A DNA stretch of 26,476 bases from an uncultured Lachnospiraceae bacterium (GCA_900551235.1 URUU01000033.1:1-26476); one strand, 5' to 3'; shown: positions 11,901-17,899, counted from the first letter of the stretch. Numbers and translations are program-made. Notes: a model not told the origin generated them from the letters alone.

Positions 11901-12776
11901 GACGATTATCTGGAAGTTTATCCGCAGGAAGGTTCTCCGGTACAGATGGGTGTGACCGATTCGAGACATTATTATCATAATCTGAAAAATCTCTCTATCC
12001 AGTATGCCGGAAAATGGATTGTATTTTATGCGAGAATCTCTTCCGGCGGCGGAAATGTAAGTTCTCACTGGGCAAAAGCACCGAAGGCATTCCGGCTTCC
12101 ATATGTGCGGCTGGATGCACCGACGATATCATCCGATACAAAAACTTATAAAGTAAAAGCAAAAGTGACTGAAAATCCGGATATTCCAGGAGAAGAAAAA
12201 CAGTGGAACGCAGAACATACCGTTCTGGAATGGAACAGTGTGGAATGTGCAGAGCTGTACAGCATCGAGCTTTCCGGAAGCATAACCGATACTTCCGCAC
12301 AGACCGGAAAGACACCGATCAGTGCCAGGATACGTATCCAGGAAATGACAGACGGAAGCGTAGAAGTACAGCAGTATGTACAGCAGAAAAAGAAAGATTC
12401 CGAAGAAATGGAATGGGTATGGAAATCCGTGGAGAAAACAAACGGGACATCCGAAACGTCTGTTTATAAACTGAGCAGCTACAGTGTTGCAATCTCGTCC
12501 AATTACAAGGCAAAGAATCAGGCGGAAATCTACTACGAACTGACGCTGGCGGCAGAACTGGAAGTGAGGAAAGGTGCAGATGGCAGCTTTGTCTATACGC
12601 TGAAACTTCCGGATGCGGCAAATGTGACAGCAGATGACGGCACAGTGATCACAAACAAAGATTTTGCAGTGACAAACAGTGCATCCTTCAAAGCGAATGT
12701 GACGGATAACTTAAATGCACAGGGAAGCAGCGCATATGCAGAATCCAAAGCTAATGAGATCAAATGGACAAATTAA
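2970..12776 (+). CDS. Giant modular type IV pilin-like protein with GLUG-like repeats (putative pilus-tip adhesin)
   Basis: This 3268-residue protein begins with a classic class III prepilin leader, MKNSTKKKG, cleaved before FTLTELMVVLVIMSIIAAI, with Glu at mature position +5; ordinary pilins are about 150 residues. After the pilin helix come a mixed domain (about 40-590), about 35 repeats around GGIxGY/GGIxGxN resembling the GLUG motif (about 597-2020), a spacer, and fibronectin-III-like beta-sandwich modules (about 2300-3268). There is no LPXTG motif. The start is ATG 2970 with GGGAG at 2959-2963; an in-frame GTG at 2808 lies upstream of the promoter and terminator and cannot be the start. 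It is first in the pilus operon and is followed by minor pilins. By analogy with the modular pilins PilB and PilC of Streptococcus sanguinis it is probably carried at the fibre tip as an adhesin; its ligand is unknown. An alternative is a very large cell-surface pseudopilin. Confidence 0.85.
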   Translation: MKNSTKKKGFTLTELMVVLVIMSIIAAIAVPSFINYWRRAEFRKNEENAKTIYLAAESKLTYYRSSGQWDQFKKRLLQEGTEAILDDKEELNGRICTVTLDANTYGEKSGSSGLLLQLLDDYTYDKQILSGAIALEIDCETGEVYSAFYGTKCKGLNYANEDQNGYLTMRDRSYESRRKRLLGYYSAEDTANVVSLKPTRLRITTISLQNSEKLSLNWSSNVGNSLDVSYELTFYNDKDKSRLFSMTVSPYDMRKGGWSAQNNSSSMASLEIHDKNGNTMQNWSFPITYSDSRYSLVLDAMMSAKVQAVLESRSGNEQIALSRTSSSSIRRLAAIASDFEKQQDIYATVKAVAYSGKKDIPSAQEYRDSEAVSSNVANTLYADSTKDGDVRIAAFRHLSNMRYYSITETAGFTLTNRNMDWASVGTGVYDFKENTEGGVQKLSWRENSKEEAVDFPSIPQLSSLHTLTGKNAQTLISGLSLGEESIIDDTAAVQTGMEQPEYLGLFSEIYGKVQNVTFQNATLKLGVSENTGSEEPADSNNKKFSSLKGVGILAGRAEGTLSGISVTEEKSKGEALVEVSLVRDNSIYQTQKIAAVGGIIGIFAGKDEKNALKETASGNVSDIIMEGTVQAVLPDSSADEPQNYAYGIGGIAGYAKMQSDADAARFLNCTNHADVTGNLMTGGIVGNLDSHFTYQSTLTDQELESLANIKDGSNDGLIVCSAEASENTIRGKYFGGIAGYAEQSLICGAVSASGRAEGFTFSEDKKEEYLKGKYVGGIVGYGNSTLVNNCSTETDGYVLGSEYVGGIVGGLGRNVSEAIRADSVVAVTTNGSYIIGNRYVGGIAGENQGGVTLKNCINNGVAAGYDRYVGGIVGYNDYQATIYDCASYLSDYDNSIFRMIVDTWNAKGDYAGGIAGYNNGNIILTKDSEAITVKSVSGIVVGRNYVGGIAGFNDVNGELDVHYTLIGGRIYAYGDCAGGGFGFNASEKLLTQELTIKPRSINGRCCVGGCIGANAVELTSDITMDQFRADNVLATISGKAFCGGIIGYQRTYTKADLPGISADGSIREAVEEMQRRTAKRLLPGIEADTNIPQSVKESANSHALTIETAGNSAVSLKTETNNVPIQAGMYAGGIVGYCEKNSKLIIRNCKNAGNISGSPDGDLEGVRLDLYAKSGEIGKSSMPQTAENLSLHLVGGIIGVNLENQVIDHCSNTGSMSGYSGVGGVVGLNAGLIYKCTLSEHFGNAALDYLGGIAGINIGDNAKNKTYYEKADAGSTKVAYTAGTIMQCSTQSGKTVSGNSNLGGIVGWNLTEGMLKKNTSYVNVTASGDYAGGVAGRNNGTIQIAHDKNDTASRSISAVNGTAIGGIVGINEENGKIEVTGSGNTGNEIVAVGSGVSITGQKKVGGIAGINYGQIGKSVQTTYLTSQAKRVRASKGMAGGIVGETHQNISYAVNRAANVTADAGTAGGITAENRKGRVIGDCKNYGNVSSSDGYAAGIAAINEGTIRDCVVSGDNATSGGIKIHSIGEKEIGAVCAINSGTVSGSYPKGNVTLQGDAGIFGGVVGRNRGTVSSLTLIKMPDIDAEKSKLTVGGAVGANEATITQVTAEDLKFENFSGYRYLGGITGTNGSNGKSAARVSQCVYSGTMIEKNSAAGNCYGGIAGINYAALSGCEITKITMDIKGVYTATSTSSAAQKESLASHAGGITGKNETGATITSCVLDNDPDSRISAGYGMLGGVTGFNKGNITLSGSSITAAVMNISTDDRKSRKAVEVLNTNAVHVSNTSDKDVLRADTSYVNWPGDWVSSNIESLSYNGGGKVTFGRMQMYMTGNGNLGGIAAYNGTTGAIGQCVSGNWFLNNKSSAISVGTGGIIGMNESEKDLSYLVNGAFVGRQLSGNDTNRFTGGIIGNQNNTTSNEWYIENCINYGTIYCYRTHYSGGIMGQWTGTGGTIENCRNYGMLQTTYGSAWVGASAGIVAQLYHAQEGQEYNVIGCGNYGSVFTKSGRNQADGQGANDSAGILGNITTYKAQSTQNAQSFTVQILDCFNAPGVEIYSSSMSSGIFGFLSSDDPSKETIRNSTQNVVIRIERCRNFAYKLLGSQYATGIFGDRLQGWKNSTIVKDNYSIKPTQSYMHGSRDGNGAENVYAVYASGIGEGNSGDMNAEDRIHNYYIEGIQNWGYSNLKLGEGKETLGKGSGSAGNGYYESGTGRYCVNMFFMYDMTEKKYFLASINNRTNSGMTTINGNSSYITENGYIVDRNGRKQGQVLYYIDNNSYDNTRLYNYIMKDNTNPVFVNARNSYKRLEGVVDNKILKPYSAEAQVSNGKVMLNITPQSLPGSYDNERCDPFAYEVKVTDLAAGSSEIRTVYTEQGSFNIPSGMSGNLKIQVRSASMYDEVEPSDWYTIGEEDINKVLPDPDVVIELVEKKSVTNGYSYRYRLKNLDEYIQTDKKGNAVYPNWQVTVNVQGVGSVTLDADSPTKTMEVSNLDKYIYQMVAQASSKPGNTTLMQSSRQISTAVALPYYRPSITLRTWTPQLKKNITITGNTLDDLNVNVELNAGNNAMDTPPIYRVELVGTWNGQVDTVFAKEDTLIVSKGSANATFSDLPEYISKAKDIKVRIWYASSGLGPVCTYWDEDVTAANANIKELTDVDENGKENWDYSYSSVLAQSGSGKYFENYTYWSGVLWQFLPAPKLDDAGSMLVPEIDENNDIYYNFTWDTGVSGTGNANYEVSLTGIDANDREIVISTDDSYKGGRSLRINGSDWNYKEVRLQVTRIGDASKQQIGLSASGNYSVKQRLARPGQLTAENLDDSELNYQINWSALASEKGCKGYQVYVQTSQGDTPGAEKELGELVTVDQKKNGSYSIVENLEDYAGKRIVLYLVAKADENSDYLDSVNGVTCEVQVPNRLPKPNVTWSVNWTYDRTQPVEASAFETGGLGVSLSADAASIPPGGSAYLLKAYVYDSEKEASAATDTDPGDDYLEVYPQEGSPVQMGVTDSRHYYHNLKNLSIQYAGKWIVFYARISSGGGNVSSHWAKAPKAFRLPYVRLDAPTISSDTKTYKVKAKVTENPDIPGEEKQWNAEHTVLEWNSVECAELYSIELSGSITDTSAQTGKTPISARIRIQEMTDGSVEVQQYVQQKKKDSEEMEWVWKSVEKTNGTSETSVYKLSSYSVAISSNYKAKNQAEIYYELTLAAELEVRKGADGSFVYTLKLPDAANVTADDGTVITNKDFAVTNSASFKANVTDNLNAQGSSAYAESKANEIKWTN
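4758..9041 (+). repeat. Region coding for about 35 GLUG-like repeats
   Basis: Within the giant pilin gene, units of roughly 25-60 codons each carry a core such as VGGIVGYN, AGGIAGYN or VGGIAGIN, often preceded by NYV/DYA and followed by a variable loop ending in a cysteine or asparagine (for example NCINNG). I counted about 35 cores by eye, from GGIIG at about residue 597 to AGILG at about 2018. GLUG motifs occur in bacterial adhesins and IgA-protease-type surface proteins and are expected to build a long beta-helix-like rod. The DNA is diverged between units rather than exactly tandem. Confidence 0.8.
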
Positions 12777-12795
12777 CGATTAACGGAGGCATCCT

Positions 12796-13623
12796 ATGAA
12801 ATGGCAGGGTTTGGAACAGTTAAAGGCAAATGAAAAAAAAGGAGTATCTATGGCACTGGTACTCTGTGTGTCTGCATTCTTTATGGCATTTGCCGTGGCG
12901 ATTCTTTATGCAGCAGGTGTGATGACTGCACAGTCAACCAGAAGGCTGGAAGAAGAGCGCTGTTACCAGCTTGCCAGAAGTTATGCAGGGGTGCTGGATC
13001 AGGAGCTGATGCGTTATGGTCAGAAAGAAGATCCGGCAGCGACCGGCAGTTTCTATGCGTTTGCCAATCAGTTTCTGGATGGCGAACGTTATCTGGAATA
13101 TAATGACGATTATCCGGACAGTTCCAGGTATCAGTATATGCCGGATTCCACCGATCTGAAGGATCTGACCAGGTCAGTCAGTCTGCCGGAGGGGTTCGGA
13201 AATATCCGTATCACTCTGAGCAAGGAGAAAAATGCCAGTGAAAATCTTTCTGAACTGGAAGGCGGTGAGATTCCGGTTCAGGAGGGAAACAGCTACGATA
13301 CGATCATCAGTGAAAAACAGAATACGTCCATCCGGCAGTATATTTTTACAGTAGAAGCAACAGCTTATTATAATGATATAACTTACACTTACAGTACCGA
13401 ATATACCAGGGAAGAAAAATACAGCGTGCAGTTCAGCCATAACGGTACGGATATCGTATGGGATATGGCAGCACAGGAGTGGAAAGTGGGAAATACCAGC
13501 GGAAGTATCTATCATTTTCCGGATTCCAGTCCGATTCAGTACAAATATCTGACCGGAAGCACAATATCCTGTAAATTTGTAGAAAACAGAGATACGGAGG
13601 GAACAGCCAATGAAGAAACCTGA
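12796..13623 (+). CDS. GspK/PilX-like minor pilin
   Basis: This 275-residue protein has a class III-type N-terminus: a basic leader ending NEKKG, then the hydrophobic helix VSMALVLCVSAFFMAFAVAI and a long amphipathic helix (STRRLEEERCYQLARSYAG). Position +5 of the predicted mature form is Leu, not Glu. That is the hallmark of GspK/PilX-type minor pilins, which sit at the very tip where no subunit lies above them. The start is ATG 12796 with GGAGG at 12785-12789. It follows the giant pilin by 19 bases and overlaps the next pilin gene by 14, so it is co-translated. The C-terminal domain is not one I recognise beyond being soluble and tyrosine-rich. The role, priming the tip complex with its neighbours, is inferred. 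Confidence 0.75.
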   Translation: MKWQGLEQLKANEKKGVSMALVLCVSAFFMAFAVAILYAAGVMTAQSTRRLEEERCYQLARSYAGVLDQELMRYGQKEDPAATGSFYAFANQFLDGERYLEYNDDYPDSSRYQYMPDSTDLKDLTRSVSLPEGFGNIRITLSKEKNASENLSELEGGEIPVQEGNSYDTIISEKQNTSIRQYIFTVEATAYYNDITYTYSTEYTREEKYSVQFSHNGTDIVWDMAAQEWKVGNTSGSIYHFPDSSPIQYKYLTGSTISCKFVENRDTEGTANEET

Positions 13624-14026
13624 AAAGACAAGAGCGAATGCTGGTGAAACACTGGTGGAAGTAACGGCAGGTATTTTTCTGTTTCTGATCATGATGGGAA
13701 TCCTCCAGGGGGCAATCGCCTACAGCAATGCAGCGCTTGCAAAAAACAAACAGATACGAAGTGACAATGCGATTATCCTGGAAAAACTGCAAAATACAGC
13801 AGTCACAGAAAGAGAAGTGCGCAGTCTGCAGTTTGTGGCAGTCAATTCGGAGCTGACTGCAAAAGGAAATGCTGTTTTTCGGGTTCCGACTGTTCTGGGA
13901 AAGAAGACACTTACCTATACCTGCGCAGACGGTCAGACAAAAAATACAGTATTCTATTTATATGAAAGCACACGGCAGAAGGATGCATCCGAAGACGGGA
14001 AGTCAGACGGAGGTGATGGTTCATGA
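13610..14026 (+). CDS. PilV/GspI-like minor pilin
   Basis: This 138-residue prepilin has a leader ending RANAG before the mature helix ETLVEVTAGIFLFLIMMGIL, with Glu at +5; the +1 residue is Glu rather than the usual Phe. After the helix (ANAALAKNKQIR-like region, about residues 45-65) is a short globular domain of about 75 residues, consistent with the small GspI/PilV class. The start is ATG 13610, with GGAGG at 13596-13600. It overlaps the upstream GspK-like gene by 14 bases and shares ATGA with the downstream GspJ-like gene. This K-I-J clustering mirrors the minor-pilin core that initiates assembly in other systems. The exact class is inferred from order and size. Confidence 0.72.
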   Translation: MKKPEKTRANAGETLVEVTAGIFLFLIMMGILQGAIAYSNAALAKNKQIRSDNAIILEKLQNTAVTEREVRSLQFVAVNSELTAKGNAVFRVPTVLGKKTLTYTCADGQTKNTVFYLYESTRQKDASEDGKSDGGDGS

Positions 14027-14733
14027 GAAAACTCCGGAAACTTATCTGTGAGAAAAAAGGCACAACGATGGCAGAAATGCTGGTCACGCTGCTCCTGATT
14101 ATGATTATGACGGGGATGGCGGCATCTTCGCTGGCAGCAGCTTCCCGCATCTTTATCCGCGTACAGAAAACGCAATATGCGCAGTCGATACTGGATACAG
14201 TTATGACAGAGCTGCGCACGATCACTAAAAATGCAGGTTCTTACGTAAAAATATATGAAAACGGTAAGAATATTATAGATGCTACTGGAAATTCTTCAGG
14301 AAATGCGATAGAATTTATAAATGAGGAAGGTTATGTCGTCCTGCTATCGACAGATGGTGCTAAGGCAACGACGCTGTATCTTGGAGAAAACCAGATTGGT
14401 ACCGCAGGGGCCGTGCCGGAAGGTCAGCTTCTGACCAGATACTATACAAGAAACAGTTCAACACAGACGTACCTCTATCAAAGGGAAAATGCTCCGGCAG
14501 CAAGGGCAGTGGCAGCCGTATATGGAAAAGGATTTTATATGGGGAATTATCTGAAGATTGAGTATTCCTTTCCGGACGGTACAGCAGCCGGTGACCGGAC
14601 GGAGCGCATCATAGCGAACGTTGCACTGTACAGCGATGCCGCTTACCGGAATCTGGTGGCACAGGACAGTGAGAGCCTGGAATTTCGTCATCCCGTAACG
14701 TGCAGCACGGCAGTGACAGCAGTGACAGAGTAA
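14023..14733 (+). CDS. PilW/GspJ-like minor pilin
   Basis: This 236-residue prepilin has leader MRKLRKLICEKKG, then TTMAEMLVTLLLIMIMTGMA with Glu at +5. The following region (SRIFIRVQKTQYAQSILDTV) is an amphipathic helix, and the remainder is a larger beta-rich domain as in GspJ/PilW. The start codon lies in the ATGA overlap with the previous gene. It is the last of the four minor pilins. It is separated from the major pilin gene by a 129-base structured gap, which suggests a different expression level. PilD should process it. No domain that would suggest a separate adhesive role is evident. Confidence 0.75.
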   Translation: MRKLRKLICEKKGTTMAEMLVTLLLIMIMTGMAASSLAAASRIFIRVQKTQYAQSILDTVMTELRTITKNAGSYVKIYENGKNIIDATGNSSGNAIEFINEEGYVVLLSTDGAKATTLYLGENQIGTAGAVPEGQLLTRYYTRNSSTQTYLYQRENAPAARAVAAVYGKGFYMGNYLKIEYSFPDGTAAGDRTERIIANVALYSDAAYRNLVAQDSESLEFRHPVTCSTAVTAVTE

Positions 14734-14760
14734 ATAAGGTACATACGCTGCGCACCGAGG

Positions 14761-14818
14761 CGATTGTATAGATCGATGCATCCTGCGGAGAGATCCGCCG
14801 CATCGAGGGCAGATGCCC
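14761..14818 (+). ncRNA. Structured RNA leader ahead of the major pilin gene
   Basis: The pilW-pilA gap contains stacked hairpins: CGAT/ATCG (14761-14764/14772-14775); an outer CGATGC/GCATCG stem (14774-14779/14800-14805) enclosing GCGGA-GAGA-TCCGC (14785-14798) with a GNRA-type tetraloop; then GGGC-AGAT-GCCC (14807-14818). GCATC at 14800-14804 can instead pair with GATGC at 14812-14816, so two folds are mutually exclusive. No T-run follows. It does not match a riboswitch class I can recall. It may be a stability or processing element, or a regulatory switch. Confidence 0.5.
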
Positions 14819-14862
14819 GCAAAAGAAACTAATCATAATTTACGAAAGAAAGAGGAGAAGAA

Positions 14863-15303
14863 ATGCTGAAGAAATTCAAAGAAAACAAGAAAAAAGGATT
14901 TACTCTGGTAGAGCTGATCGTTGTACTGGTAATCCTGGCAATCCTGGCAGCACTGCTGATTCCGGCACTGACAGGCTACATTGACAAAGCAAAGAACAAG
15001 AGTATCGTGGCTGAGACACGTCAGACCGTAATGGCTGCACAGACACTGGTAGATGAGGCATATGCAAAAGCAGGTGTTGCATCTGACACCGTTAAAGTTG
15101 AAGGTCAGGATGGAGCAGGAGCAGGAGCTATTAAAAAACAGGATATTGCAGATCTGGCAGAAGTTCCGGTAGGAAATATCACATCTGTAACAGTAACAAA
15201 TGGTAAAGTTGCAGAATTAAAATATACCAAGAGTGGAAAAACTTGTACATATACAGCAGGTGCTACTAATGGAACAGATGGTGCATATGATGTAGAAAAA
15301 TAA
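14863..15303 (+). CDS. pilA: Major type IV pilin (PilA-like)
   Basis: This 146-residue prepilin has leader MLKKFKENKKKG followed by the textbook mature N-terminus FTLVELIVVLVILAILAALL with Glu at +5. A pilin alpha-1 helix (KNKSIVAETRQTVMAAQTLV) and a compact beta domain of about 80 residues follow. It is the most canonical and smallest pilin here with a full fold, so it is probably the fibre subunit. The start is ATG 14863 with AGAGGAG at 14851-14857. It lacks a paired cysteine disulfide; one Cys lies in KTCTYTAG. It follows a structured leader that could raise its expression above the minor pilins. A glycine/alanine-rich loop (DGAGAGAIKK) lies mid-protein. Processing by the downstream PilD is expected. 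Confidence 0.88.
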   Translation: MLKKFKENKKKGFTLVELIVVLVILAILAALLIPALTGYIDKAKNKSIVAETRQTVMAAQTLVDEAYAKAGVASDTVKVEGQDGAGAGAIKKQDIADLAEVPVGNITSVTVTNGKVAELKYTKSGKTCTYTAGATNGTDGAYDVEK

Positions 15304-15356
15304 AGTTAAAGGCAATATTTATTTCCATTTTCTTCATACCAGAAAGCGAGAAAACC

Positions 15357-15827
15357 ATGACTTCCAGAGGGCAGGATAAAAACGAAACAGTTAAGATTTC
15401 AATTAAATATCGTGTGCTGAGAATGGTTTTACTCATTCTGGTGGTGATCCTGCTTGGCATTGTGACGGTTATACCTGGGGTGCTCCGAATCTTATATCGG
15501 GCGGATGCTCAGGTAGCTCTGGGACATGCAAAATCGGTGCGGCTGGCACTTCGGATGACCGCTACAGAAAGCTGCGGCGGGAACAGGACTTTTTGCGATG
15601 CCTCCCATGAGGGAGGCGTCGCTGAGAGTATCTGGCGGGAAGTGATACAGCTCAGCAAAGCACCTGGAGATTTTCAGGTGCTGCAGGTGGAAGAAGACGG
15701 CTATACCGTCAAAAGGTTTTATTACCAGGAAGGTGATTTTATGGTATGGTATAATGCGGCTCCTGGGTATTACACCGTGTATCGCAACGATACCATCGTG
15801 TCATCGAAAATATTACAGGACAGATAA
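15357..15827 (+). CDS. Small pilin-like membrane protein without a prepilin cleavage site
   Basis: This 156-residue protein has a short basic N-terminus, one strong transmembrane helix (VLRMVLLILVVILLGIVTVI, about residues 20-40) and a small soluble domain containing RADAQVALGHAKSVRLALRM. That region resembles the alpha-1 C half of pilins. No Gly-Phe-type cleavage motif or +5 Glu precedes the helix, so PilD should not process it. It lies between pilA and pilD with its own weak ribosome-binding site (start ATG 15357) and is 12 bases before pilD. I do not recognise a named family. It may be an assembly accessory or an unprocessed pseudopilin anchored in the membrane. Confidence 0.55.
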   Translation: MTSRGQDKNETVKISIKYRVLRMVLLILVVILLGIVTVIPGVLRILYRADAQVALGHAKSVRLALRMTATESCGGNRTFCDASHEGGVAESIWREVIQLSKAPGDFQVLQVEEDGYTVKRFYYQEGDFMVWYNAAPGYYTVYRNDTIVSSKILQDR

Positions 15828-15839
15828 CAGGAGAAAACG

Positions 15840-16622
15840 ATGTTCATAGCGTTGGAAGCAATTTTATGGTTTGTAAGGTTTCTGTTTGGAGCCTGCATTT
15901 TTAGCTTTTTAAATGTCGTTGCTGCCCGTATGCCGCGCAAAGAAAGTGTGGTAAAAGGACGCAGTCACTGTACGGACTGCGGACGTGTACTGACTGCATG
16001 GGAACTGATCCCGTGTATCAGTTTTCTTTTACTGAAAGGACGGTGCAAAGGTTGTAAAAGCAGGATACCGGTAAGGGATTTCTGCACGGAGGTAATAGGG
16101 GGGGCAGCATTTATTGGCTGCGTGATTTGTTATGGCTGCGGTAATTCGGGGATCATATCTTCGAGAGGCGCAGTGATTTTTGCATATTTGGGAATATTAC
16201 TGACAGTGTCCCTGATCGACTGGGACACACAGATGATATATGATAGATTTCATGTTTTGATATTATTGCTGGGGATTGCGGCACTGTGGCTGTTTCCGGA
16301 ATATGGAATCCGGGATCGCATCATCGGAGCTTCCGTGATCTCCATTCCAATGTTGTTGCTTTCTCTTGCGATACCGGGCGCATTTGGCGGCGGAGATATG
16401 AAACTGATGGCTGCTTCCGGATTTTTCCTGGGAACGGCAGGCATCGTATGTGCGATGTTTTTTGGTCTTCTGACCGGAGGTGGATATGGAGCGGTGATGC
16501 TTGCAAAGAAAAGATTAAAAGGCAACGATCATTTTGCATTTGGCCCGTTTCTGGCATTTGGACTGGCACTCTCTGTTTTCTTCGGAGAACGGATCGTAAG
16601 CTGGTATGTAAGCTTATTATAA
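15840..16622 (+). CDS. pilD: Type IV prepilin peptidase / N-methyltransferase (PilD)
   Basis: This 260-residue polytopic membrane enzyme cleaves prepilin leaders and usually N-methylates the new end. The N-terminal methylase half carries the zinc-type pairs CTDC (44-47) and CKGC (69-72). The peptidase half has the first catalytic Asp in SLIDWDT (127) and the GxGD site GGGDMKLM with Asp 186. The start is ATG 15840 with AGGAG at 15829-15833. All expected motifs are present, so both activities are likely. It sits in the middle of the operon, 12 bases after the small pilin-like gene and 15 before pilC, in the usual pilus context. It probably processes all five class III leaders in the window. Confidence 0.93.
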   Translation: MFIALEAILWFVRFLFGACIFSFLNVVAARMPRKESVVKGRSHCTDCGRVLTAWELIPCISFLLLKGRCKGCKSRIPVRDFCTEVIGGAAFIGCVICYGCGNSGIISSRGAVIFAYLGILLTVSLIDWDTQMIYDRFHVLILLLGIAALWLFPEYGIRDRIIGASVISIPMLLLSLAIPGAFGGGDMKLMAASGFFLGTAGIVCAMFFGLLTGGGYGAVMLAKKRLKGNDHFAFGPFLAFGLALSVFFGERIVSWYVSLL

Positions 16623-16637
16623 GAAAGGAGATGTGAT

Positions 16638-17831
16638 ATGGCGCGCTTTCGATATACTGCAAAAAGCATGAGCGGTAAAACGAAAAGAGGTACTGTGGAA
16701 GCGTTGACGGAAAATGCACTGATACAGGAATTAAAAAAGCAGGATTTATATCTGGTAGAAGCGAAAAACCTGACAGAGGCAAAGGGCTATCAGAAGCTTA
16801 AAGCCAAACAGCTTGCGTCTTTTTGCAAAGAGCTTTCCACACTGCTTGCATCCGGTGTCAGCCTGGTGCGTGCGCTGGATATCATTTCAGAGCAGGAGGG
16901 TATCAATTCCAAAGAGCGGGAAGTGTATCAGGCAGTACTGCTGGATCTGCGGAAAGGTATTGGTCTGGCCGATGCCATGGAGAGCAAAAAATGTTTTCCG
17001 GATCTGATGATCGGTATGCTGCGTGCCGGTGAGGGAAGCGGTAATCTCGATCAGGTTACAGAACGTCTGGCACTTCAGTATGAAAAAGACTATAAGCTGA
17101 CGCAGCAGGTACGGTCTGCCATGACGTATCCGGCAATTTTGCTGGTGATGTGTGTGACGATCGTGATCCTGATCGTAACCTTTATCCTGCCGCAGTTTCA
17201 GTCTTTGTTTGACCAGATGGAGAGCCTTCCGGCCGTGACGAATATTCTGATCGCGATATCTCATTTTCTGGTGGAGAAATGGTATGCAGCGCTTCTGATC
17301 GTATTTGTGGCTGTGATGACTGTGCGTATCATCATGGCGATACCGGCGGTAAGAAGGCAGAACGATTACCGGAAAGTACATATGCCGGTATTTGGAAAAT
17401 TATTTAAAACGATCTATACGGCGCGTTTTGCGCGGACCTTAAGCAGTCTGTATTCGAGTGGTATGCCGATTGCAACGGCACTTGTCATTGCCGGGAAGAC
17501 GATCGGAAACAGTTATGTGGAAGAGCAGTTTGAGCAGGCAGTGACGCTGGTGCGAAGCGGTATTCCGATGTCACAGGCATTGCGGGGCGTGGATGGTCTG
17601 CAGAAAAAACTTGCCAGTACGGTCCTGGTAGGGGAAGAGAGCGGCCGTCTGGATGTTATGCTGGATTCGATTGCCCTTTCCATGGAGGCAGATGCAGAAG
17701 AGGCGACAAAGCGTATGGTTACGTTGATGGAGCCGCTGCTGATTGTCTTTATGGCATTGATTGTCGGATTTATCATGATCGCAGTTATGTTGCCGATCTA
17801 TCAGTCGTACAGTGCGATTGAAAACTCATAA
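16638..17831 (+). CDS. pilC: Type IV pilus inner-membrane platform protein PilC (GspF family)
   Basis: This 397-residue protein has two copies of the GspF/T2SSF domain. The first begins FCKELSTLLASGVSLVRALD (about residue 60) and the second FARTLSSLYSSGMPIATALV (about 260). Transmembrane helices lie near 168-195, 218-240 and the C-terminus (LLIVFMALIVGFIMIAVML). The short N-terminal domain (RFRYTAKSMSGKTKRGTVEA) is the usual PilC/GspF start. It is the platform rotated by PilB and PilT to add or remove pilins. The start is ATG 16638 preceded by AAAGGAG, 15 bases after pilD. Length is typical, and no motif is missing. The family includes ComGB and GspF, but operon partners indicate PilC. Confidence 0.92.
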   Translation: MARFRYTAKSMSGKTKRGTVEALTENALIQELKKQDLYLVEAKNLTEAKGYQKLKAKQLASFCKELSTLLASGVSLVRALDIISEQEGINSKEREVYQAVLLDLRKGIGLADAMESKKCFPDLMIGMLRAGEGSGNLDQVTERLALQYEKDYKLTQQVRSAMTYPAILLVMCVTIVILIVTFILPQFQSLFDQMESLPAVTNILIAISHFLVEKWYAALLIVFVAVMTVRIIMAIPAVRRQNDYRKVHMPVFGKLFKTIYTARFARTLSSLYSSGMPIATALVIAGKTIGNSYVEEQFEQAVTLVRSGIPMSQALRGVDGLQKKLASTVLVGEESGRLDVMLDSIALSMEADAEEATKRMVTLMEPLLIVFMALIVGFIMIAVMLPIYQSYSAIENS

Positions 17832-17899
17832 TTGTGAGAAATACTCACGATTATGATGCAAAAATCTATTAAAAATTGCTGCGCGATGAGATTTTTGCA
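17831..17899. other. Two inverted-repeat hairpins between pilC and the PilMN gene
   Basis: ATTGTGAG/CTCACGAT (17831-17838/17844-17851) forms an 8-bp hairpin starting at the pilC stop codon. TGCAAAAATCT (17857-17867) and AGATTTTTGCA (17889-17899) are an exact 11-bp inverted repeat with a 21-base loop. Neither is followed by a T-run. They occupy most of the 146-base gap before the next gene and may reflect RNA processing, attenuation or a dispersed repeat. Confidence 0.55.

Noticed and set aside
14734..14862. c-di-GMP riboswitch before pilA
   Set aside because: The conserved core bases of class I or II that I can recall are not present; kept only as an unassigned structured leader.
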